From contig NZ_VSFF01000006.1 of the NCBI RefSeq assembly GCF_008085905.1, forward strand, positions 248,001 through 312,000: DNA of 64,000 nucleotides, read 5' to 3'. The position numbers and the translations under genes are program-made. Positions within the stretch are counted from its first letter, which is position 1, and each line of letters starts with the position of its first letter. Below are positions 58,821 through 64,000 of this stretch, one piece after another. The notes under the pieces are model-generated. The model saw nothing but the letters and a program-made list of their open reading frames with translations. It searched no databases and had not been told where the DNA came from. This DNA is from Actinomadura syzygii. GTDB lineage: Bacteria; Actinomycetota; Actinomycetes; Streptosporangiales; Streptosporangiaceae.

Positions 58821-59485
58821 CCGATCTTCGCGGCCGCGCGCAGCCTGGCCACGCGCGCCTCGCCGAGCGCGGCCACGGCCTCGGCGAGCAGCCGCATCGG
58901 GGCGGCGATGCCGCGCTCCGGCTCGGCCTGCATCGCGACGAAGGCGCCGTCGAACCCGGCGATGGCGAAGTAGTCCAGCTCGTCCGCGACGGCCTGGGCG
59001 ATCTCTGTGCCCGCGGCCGCGAAGGACGCGGCGATCATCGTGTTCATGTGCGCGCGGCCGTCCCGCCTGACCTGCTCGATCAGGGCGTCCACTTCGGCCT
59101 CGGCCGCCTCGGCGCTCATCACCAGCAGCAGGTGCAGGCGCAGGAAGTCGGTGCGCGCCTGGAAGACCTCCCCGGTGCGCAGGAGGTACCAGGTCAGCCG
59201 CTCCAGCGGGGTGTCGCCCTCCGGGCCGTCCGCCTGCGTGTCGCGCATCGCCGCGTAGAACTCGTACGCGCCGCGCGCCATGACCGCCGAGAGCAGCCCG
59301 GCCTTCGACTGGAAATGGTGGTAGACGACGCTCTTCGGGAGCCCGCTCTCCCGGCTCAGCACGGACAGGGACGTCGCGGCGTATCCGCGCTCCGCCATGA
59401 CCCGCGCGGCGACGTCCAGGATCTCGTCCCGGGACCTGCGGCCACGGCGGTTGCCGGTCTTCTCGCTGTCCACGCGATGAAGCAT
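58817..59485 (-). CDS. TetR-family transcriptional regulator
   Basis: A 222-residue TetR protein: HTH in RDEILDVAARVMAERGYAAT, SLSVLSRESGLPKSVVYHHF, and a C-terminal ligand domain with a TetR_C-type FARTDFLRLHLLLV-like QARTDFLRLHLLLVMSAEAA stretch. It is divergent from the extradiol operon, whose promoter carries a GTACCG-N6-CGGTAC palindrome, its likely site. GGAGG lies 6 nt before ATG 59485; GTG 59473 is a weaker alternative. Confidence 0.88.
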   Translation of the reverse strand: MLHRVDSEKTGNRRGRRSRDEILDVAARVMAERGYAATSLSVLSRESGLPKSVVYHHFQSKAGLLSAVMARGAYEFYAAMRDTQADGPEGDTPLERLTWYLLRTGEVFQARTDFLRLHLLLVMSAEAAEAEVDALIEQVRRDGRAHMNTMIAASFAAAGTEIAQAVADELDYFAIAGFDGAFVAMQAEPERGIAAPMRLLAEAVAALGEARVARLRAAAKIG

Positions 59486-59611
59486 AGGCACCCTCCGGCC
59501 CGCCCCGTCCCGGCTCCGTCCCGGCTCGGTCGCCCCCCGCCCCACCTGCCGTTCTGCACAGCGGAATTCCATGGACGGCCACCCGATGGTCATGTGAGGG
59601 TGGTCACGATC

Positions 59612-59632
59612 GTACCGAACGATCGGTACAAT
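59612..59632 (+). promoter_or_regulatory. TetR operator and promoter of the extradiol operon
   Basis: GTACCG (59612-59617), six bases, CGGTAC (59624-59629) form a perfect palindrome. TACAAT at 59627-59632 is a consensus -10 overlapping its right arm, 37 bp before ATG 59669. Binding there would block initiation. A -35 is weak (GGTCAC region). Confidence 0.6.
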
Positions 59633-59668
59633 ACTTGTTCCGAACCGGCACGTCATTCCGGAGTCCGC

Positions 59669-61222
59669 ATGACCCAGCAGTTCGACGCCGACGTCGCGAT
59701 CGCCGGCTACGGCCCCACCGGCGTGACCGCCGCGCTCACCCTCGCCCGGCACGGCCTGCGGGTCGTCGCGTTCGAGCGGGACGCGGCGATCTACCCGCGC
59801 GCCCGCGCCGTCACCGTCAACGACTGGACGATGCGGATCTTCCAGAGCCTCGGCGTCGACGAGCGCGTCGAGAAGGTGATCGAGCCGCAGCGGGCGCTGC
59901 GCTGGGTGACCTACGACGGCGCCGAGATCATGCGGGTCGAGCACCCGCCGTCCTCGCTCGGCCGCGAGCCCCGCTTCTACAACATCTACCAGCCGGTGAT
60001 GGAGGCGGAGCTGCGCGCCTGCGCCGCCGACCACGGCGACCTGATCCAGGTGCGCACGGGCGTCGAGGTCAGCGGCCTCGACCAGGACGCCGACGGCGTC
60101 ACCGTCACGACGACCGACGCCGTGACCGGCGAGACGCGCGCCACCCGCGCCCGCTACCTGATCGGCGCGGACGGCGGCGGCTCCGCCACCCGGAGCATGA
60201 TCGGCGCGAAGCTCCTCGGCGACACGATCGACGTGCAGTGGATCGTCATCGACTGCCGGGTCAAGCGCTGGTGGCCGGACCGGGACGTCCTCACCTTCTG
60301 GTCCGACCGGGAGCGCCCGGTCGTCGACATCGCGCTGTCCGCCGGGAACCACCGCTGGGAGATCCCGCTCAAGCCCGGCGAGACCGAGGCCGACTTCGCC
60401 GCCGAGAACGACGTCTGGCCGCTGCTCAAGGCGCTCGGCGTCACGCCGGACGACGTCTCCATCCACCAGTGGGCGTTCTACCGCCACCACACCCGGGTGG
60501 CCGACACCTGGCGCGCCGGGCGCGTGTTCCTCGCCGGGGACGCCGCGCACCTCATGCCGCCGTGGGCCGGGGCCGGGATGCAGACGGGCATGCGGGACGT
60601 CCACAACCTCGGCTGGAAGCTCGCCCGCGTCCTCAAGGGCGAGCTGGACGAGGGCTGGCTCGACACCTACGAGGCCGAGCGTCGTCCGAACGCCGCGTTC
60701 TACACCGGGCTCGCCGTCCAGCTCGGCCGCGTCATCAAGCAGGAGGCGACGCCCGCCGAGATCGAGCGGATGAACCGCGTGCCGGAGAACACCGTCACGC
60801 CGTTCGAGCCGCCGCTGACCGCGCCGCCGGTGCTCGACGCGGGCTGGATCCGCGGCCCGGTCGGGGACGCGAGCGTCGTCGGCCGCATGGTCCCGCAGCC
60901 CATCGCCGGGGACGTCGCGGGCCGCATGGCGCGGCTCGACGACCTCCTCGGGGACGGCTTCGTCCTGCTCGGCGCGGACGTGAACCCGGCCGAGCTGCTC
61001 ACCCCCGAGGAGAAGGCGGGCTGGGACGCGCTCGGCGCCCGCTACGTGGCGGTCCGCCCGCGCGCCGCCTACACGCGCGGCCCGGACGAGCTGGTCGACC
61101 TCGCCGAGACGCTGCTGCCGTGGCTCGCGCGGTACGGGGCCCGCGCGGTCGCCGTGCGCCCGGACCGGTTCGTCGCGGCGGCGGACGTGTCCGGCCTCGC
61201 CGTCCCCGACCTGCCCGCCTGA
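59669..61222 (+). CDS. FAD-dependent hydroxylase, MhpA-like (3-hydroxyphenylpropionate type)
   Basis: A 517-residue class A monooxygenase: FAD motif VAIAGYGPTGVTAALTLARH, DG motif YLIGADGGGSATRS, and GD motif VFLAGDAAHLMPPWAGAGMQ. The C-terminal 120 residues form the thioredoxin-like domain typical of MhpA and MhbM relatives. With the extradiol dioxygenase and C-C hydrolase following, it should hydroxylate a phenol to a catechol. GGAG lies 6 nt before ATG 59669. It is the first gene of a plus-strand operon under TetR control. Confidence 0.87.
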   Translation: MTQQFDADVAIAGYGPTGVTAALTLARHGLRVVAFERDAAIYPRARAVTVNDWTMRIFQSLGVDERVEKVIEPQRALRWVTYDGAEIMRVEHPPSSLGREPRFYNIYQPVMEAELRACAADHGDLIQVRTGVEVSGLDQDADGVTVTTTDAVTGETRATRARYLIGADGGGSATRSMIGAKLLGDTIDVQWIVIDCRVKRWWPDRDVLTFWSDRERPVVDIALSAGNHRWEIPLKPGETEADFAAENDVWPLLKALGVTPDDVSIHQWAFYRHHTRVADTWRAGRVFLAGDAAHLMPPWAGAGMQTGMRDVHNLGWKLARVLKGELDEGWLDTYEAERRPNAAFYTGLAVQLGRVIKQEATPAEIERMNRVPENTVTPFEPPLTAPPVLDAGWIRGPVGDASVVGRMVPQPIAGDVAGRMARLDDLLGDGFVLLGADVNPAELLTPEEKAGWDALGARYVAVRPRAAYTRGPDELVDLAETLLPWLARYGARAVAVRPDRFVAAADVSGLAVPDLPA

Positions 61223-61265
61223 ACCCGCCCCACCCGAGAGCCGCACCTACGAGGGAAGGAACGTG

Positions 61266-62207
61266 ATGACCGGAGTCAACGAGCTGGCCTACGTCGTGTA
61301 CGAGGCGAGCGACCTCGCCGACTGGGAGCACTTCGCGGTCGACCTGCTGGGCATGCAGCTCGCGAGTAAGGACGCCGACACGCTCACCCTTCGCACCGAT
61401 GAGAAGGCGTACCGCTGGCTCGTCCGGCGCGGCCCCGCCGACGACCTGGTGGCGAGCGGCTACGAGGTGGCGGACGGCGCCGCCCTCGACGCGATCGCGG
61501 CCCGGCTGGCGGCGGCGGGCGTCGAGGCGACCGAGGGCGACGCGGCGCTCGCCGCGTCCCGCAAGGTCGACCGGATCCTGCTGACCGCCGACCCGATGGG
61601 CAACCGGATCGAACTGGTCACCGGATTCGCCGACGCCGAGAGCCCGTTCCATTCCGACGTGCTGCTCGGCGAGTTCGTCACCGGCTCCGGCGGCGCCGGA
61701 CACCAGGTGCTGCTGTCCAAGGGCGTCGCGCGCGAGACCTATCTGGAGTTCTACGAGGGGCTCCTCGGATTCCGCATCTCCGACATCATCGTGGAGGAGC
61801 TGGCGCCCGGCGTCTTCGCGGACCTCATCTTCCTGCGCTGCAACCCGCGCCACCATTCCGTGGCGTTCGGCGACATGCCGCACCCGAAGCGGACGCACCA
61901 CTTCATGGTCGAGGTCACCGACATCCGCGACGTGGGCACCGCCTACGACCGCTGCATGGACGCCGGGCAGCCGTTCGAGATGACCCTCGGCATGCACCCG
62001 AACGACCACATGTTCAGCTTCTACGTGCAGACGCCGTCCGGGTTCAGCGTGGAGTACGGCTGGGGCGGCCTGCTCGTCGACGACGAGACGTGGGAGGTCA
62101 AGACCCTGGACCGGCTGCACAGCTGGGGCCACCGCCCGCCCGGGGCCGTCGCCTCGCTGCTCGCCAAGGCCACGCCCGCCCCCGCTCCCGGAGAGGACGC
62201 CCGCTGA
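61266..62207 (+). CDS. Type I extradiol dioxygenase (VOC family)
   Basis: A 313-residue two-domain VOC protein. Iron ligands are visible as GAGHQVLL (His), KRTHHFMVEVTD (His) and FSVEYGWGG (Glu), with the conserved catalytic His in NPRHHSVAFGD. It resembles 2,3-dihydroxybiphenyl-type enzymes that cleave catechols next to the diol. ATG 61266 has GGAAGGA 5 nt upstream; GTG 61263 is too close. Spacing from the hydroxylase is 43 bp, and the stop overlaps the next ATG (TGATG). Confidence 0.88.
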   Translation: MTGVNELAYVVYEASDLADWEHFAVDLLGMQLASKDADTLTLRTDEKAYRWLVRRGPADDLVASGYEVADGAALDAIAARLAAAGVEATEGDAALAASRKVDRILLTADPMGNRIELVTGFADAESPFHSDVLLGEFVTGSGGAGHQVLLSKGVARETYLEFYEGLLGFRISDIIVEELAPGVFADLIFLRCNPRHHSVAFGDMPHPKRTHHFMVEVTDIRDVGTAYDRCMDAGQPFEMTLGMHPNDHMFSFYVQTPSGFSVEYGWGGLLVDDETWEVKTLDRLHSWGHRPPGAVASLLAKATPAPAPGEDAR

Positions 62208-63052
62208 TGACGCTCACCCAGGCCGAGGCGGCGCGGACCGTCCAGACCAAGGACTGGAACCTCCGCTACTACGAGGCGGGCGATGGGCATCCCGTCGTCC
62301 TTCTCCACGGAAGCGGTCCGGGCGCGACCGGCTGGAGCAATTTCGCCGGGAACATCGAGGCGCTCGCCGAGCACTTCCACGTCTACGCGGTGGACATGCC
62401 CGGCTGGGGCGACTCGGACGCCGTGACCGTCGACCGGCTCGACCACGTCGAAGCCGCCGTCCAGTTCCTGGACGCGCTCGGCATCGACAAGGCCGCGTTC
62501 GTCGGGAACTCGATGGGCGGGCAGACCTCGCTCCGCCTCGCCACCGAGCACCCCGACCGGATCACGCACCTCGTCACGATGGGCCCGCCCGTCGGCCGGG
62601 CGCCGTCGCTGTTCGCCCCGGGCGACGGGCCGTCCGAGGGACTCAAGGTGCTCATCGAGGCGTACCGCGACGCGAGCCCGGAGAACATGCGGCGGCTCGT
62701 CGAGATCATGTGCTTCGACAAGGCCCGCTTCGCCACCCCGGAGCTGTGCCAGGCCAGGTCGGACGCGGCGCTGGCCCGTCCCGAGCACCTGCGCAACTAC
62801 GTCGACGGGCTCCCCGGGGGCGCGCCGCTGCCGGTCTGGGTGAGGCCCGAGCTGCTGCCCGGGATCGCCGTCCCGACGCTGCTGATCCACGGCCGGGACG
62901 ACCGGGTCGTGCCGTTCGAGAACTCGCTCCGGCTGCTCGCCACCATCCCCGACAGCCGCCTGGTCCTGCTCAACCGGTGCGGGCACTGGGCGATGATCGA
63001 GCACGCCGACGAGTTCAACCGGCTGGTGGCCGACTTCGTCCGGAACGCCTGA
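62207..63052 (+). CDS. Alpha/beta hydrolase, meta-cleavage product (MhpC/BphD-like)
   Basis: A 281-residue alpha/beta hydrolase: oxyanion loop HGSGPGATGWSNFAGN, nucleophile elbow GNSMGGQTS, acid in HGRDDRVVPFENS and His in RCGHWAMIEHADEFN. HGSGPGA is diagnostic of C-C bond hydrolases that cleave extradiol ring-fission products. It is the last gene of the operon. The downstream dienoate hydratase, aldolase and dehydrogenase genes (MhpDEF role) are absent from the window. Confidence 0.88.
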   Translation: MTLTQAEAARTVQTKDWNLRYYEAGDGHPVVLLHGSGPGATGWSNFAGNIEALAEHFHVYAVDMPGWGDSDAVTVDRLDHVEAAVQFLDALGIDKAAFVGNSMGGQTSLRLATEHPDRITHLVTMGPPVGRAPSLFAPGDGPSEGLKVLIEAYRDASPENMRRLVEIMCFDKARFATPELCQARSDAALARPEHLRNYVDGLPGGAPLPVWVRPELLPGIAVPTLLIHGRDDRVVPFENSLRLLATIPDSRLVLLNRCGHWAMIEHADEFNRLVADFVRNA

Positions 63053-63067
63053 CGAAACCCCACGTCA

Positions 63068-63157
63068 ACGGGCCTTTATCACACACCGTAACGGTTTCAG
63101 TGCTGATTGAAATCAACATTGAACATCTAGTCGTTTCACCCGGTGGTAAAGGCCCGT
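63068..63157. repeat. 90-bp AT-richer element with 15-bp terminal inverted repeats
   Basis: ACGGGCCTTTATCAC (63068-63082) and GTGGTAAAGGCCCGT (63143-63157) are inverted repeats with one mismatch, enclosing 60 bp that is clearly less GC-rich than the genome. No target duplication was seen. It could be a MITE relic or a large terminator after the extradiol operon. The rest of 63158-63664 contains no supported gene. Confidence 0.45.
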
Positions 63158-63664
63158 ATAGCTCGACTACCCTCCCGTAGTTGTGGCAACCGCGAGAGAA
63201 TTAATGGAGCAGCGCAGCGCCCTGTGCAAGCGTTGCTCCATTATGCCGTTCCCTGGCGCCATTCTCGCAACCGGATTCCCGTGCCGTCTGCCGGGAAATT
63301 GTCAGGGCGAGCACGTCTCGCCGGCGGAGATCGACACCGCATCGTCGACGAAGGCCCAGGTGGGCTACTCCCAGGTTCTCTGGTGGGCACTTCGCGACCG
63401 GCTCCCAGCTCCCGGGTCGACACGCCGCGACGAAATCGCCATTGAGAGTTACAGTCCCCTCGCCAAACCGGACTCGCATGGCCCGGCAACGCCATGCCCG
63501 ACCATTCGCGCCGTCGGCGGTCGCGAGGAATCCAGGCCACGTCCGGGACACGGAGACAGGCTCCGATGTCCCGAGCGAACCCGCCGTTCCGGGACCGCGC
63601 CACCCCGCTCCGATCGCGTAGCGGGAGCACCTCCCCGGAACGAACCGCCGATTGGAGAATCACC

Positions 63665-64000
63665 ATGCGCAAGCTGATGCGAGCGACGGTGGCCGCCTGT
63701 GCGGTCGCCCTCGCGCTGAGCGGCGCGTCCGCCGCGAACGCGGCCGGCCCCGACAGCGGGGGCGGCCAGCCGATCATCGGTGGCCACAACGCCACCGAGA
63801 CCTACCCCTGGATGATCGCCCTGAGCAACGGCTGCGGCGGCAGCCTCGTCTCGCCCCAGTGGCTCATCACCGCCAACCACTGCGGCTCCGCGTCGTCGGG
63901 CCGCATCGGCTCGAACAACAAGAGCTCCGGCGGCGAGGTCGCGCAGATCGACCGGCGCGTCACCAACCCGGGCACCGACCTCACGATGATGCACCTCAGC
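63665..64000 (+). CDS. Secreted trypsin-like serine protease, N-terminal part
   Basis: 112 residues up to the window end; the C-terminus is missing. Signal peptide residues 1-26 (ASAANA), then the chymotrypsin-fold start QPIIGGHNATETYPWMIALS, the catalytic His in ITANHC, and the Asp region TDLTMMHLS. The Ser motif lies outside the window. The residue before IIGG is Pro, not Arg/Lys, so activation would not be tryptic. GGAG lies 7 nt before ATG 63665. It resembles Streptomyces-type S1 proteases. Confidence 0.8.
   Translation, partial: MRKLMRATVAACAVALALSGASAANAAGPDSGGGQPIIGGHNATETYPWMIALSNGCGGSLVSPQWLITANHCGSASSGRIGSNNKSSGGEVAQIDRRVTNPGTDLTMMHLS

Noticed and set aside
63183..63677. Plus-strand open frame of 164 codons before the protease gene
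   Set aside because: GTG start without a ribosome-binding site, no recognisable motif, and it overlaps the protease start; more likely non-coding.

Overview
The window is very GC-rich, uses GTG as well as ATG starts, overlaps many genes by 4 bp, and carries actinobacterial markers: a mycothiol-type maleylpyruvate isomerase, an actinobacterial cysteine leader peptide, NarL-type kinases fused to multi-pass membrane domains, and a GT2-GtrA fusion. It is chromosomal DNA of an actinomycete. A Thermomonosporaceae or Streptosporangiales member such as Actinomadura is a reasonable guess, but this is inference. No rRNA, tRNA or CRISPR array was seen.

Layout. (1) 1-4150: end of a GAP-family membrane protein, a small membrane protein, a NarL-type two-component pair and a secreted serine hydrolase. 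(2) 4152-25597: an extracellular contractile injection system (eCIS, phage-tail-like particle). The minus-strand structural operon runs sheath, tube, tail-assembly protein, a 47-aa protein, a 1032-aa proline-rich repeat protein, a second tube-like protein, [TnpB element], LysM hub protein, VgrG-like spike, gp25, baseplate J-like, tail protein I, and a zinc-ribbon membrane protein with a discoidin-like tail. Two divergent plus-strand genes encode a DUF4157 HExxH protein and a membrane Ig-like protein. A second minus-strand operon encodes an I36-domain membrane protein, a degenerate LuxR regulator, a DUF4255 tube terminator and an AAA+ ATPase. (3) 25847-30484: RibD/DHFR-like reductase, a second NarL pair, two small plus-strand genes (one barstar-like). 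(4) 30502-38593: OmpR-type pair, GT39 and GT2-GtrA glycosyltransferases, MMPL transporter. (5) 38917-43730: a redox/envelope operon (vanadium haloperoxidase-like, cupredoxin lipoprotein, metallophosphoesterase, ECF sigma factor, Rieske protein) and a small secreted protein. (6) 43851-53965: organosulfur scavenging, with an SsuABC importer, five luciferase-like flavin monooxygenases, a flavin reductase and an FMN reductase. Two promoters of near-identical architecture each precede a cysteine leader peptide. (7) 54004-58820: gentisate pathway with a divergent IclR regulator. (8) 58817-63052: an extradiol (meta-cleavage) module with a divergent TetR regulator. (9) The start of a secreted trypsin-like protease, cut by the window end.

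How it works together. The eCIS lacks a recognisable tail fibre, PAAR tip and classical tape measure, which fits the reduced actinobacterial systems. The repeat protein and the DUF4157 protein are the most unusual parts. The catabolic modules look like two aromatic routes: ring hydroxylation to gentisate then maleylpyruvate and fumarylpyruvate, and hydroxylation to a catechol then extradiol cleavage and C-C hydrolysis. The sulfur region couples uptake of sulfonates to flavin-dependent C-S cleavage.

Most notable signals: the paired 25-bp palindrome promoters with apparently leaderless cysteine leader peptides; the two-tier repeat in the 1032-aa eCIS protein; a TnpB element in the eCIS operon whose right end supplies a stop codon; a 62-bp intercistronic element, present twice, that also supplies stop codons and shows compensatory stem changes; and a 16-bp palindrome shared by a two-component promoter and the eCIS regulatory promoter.
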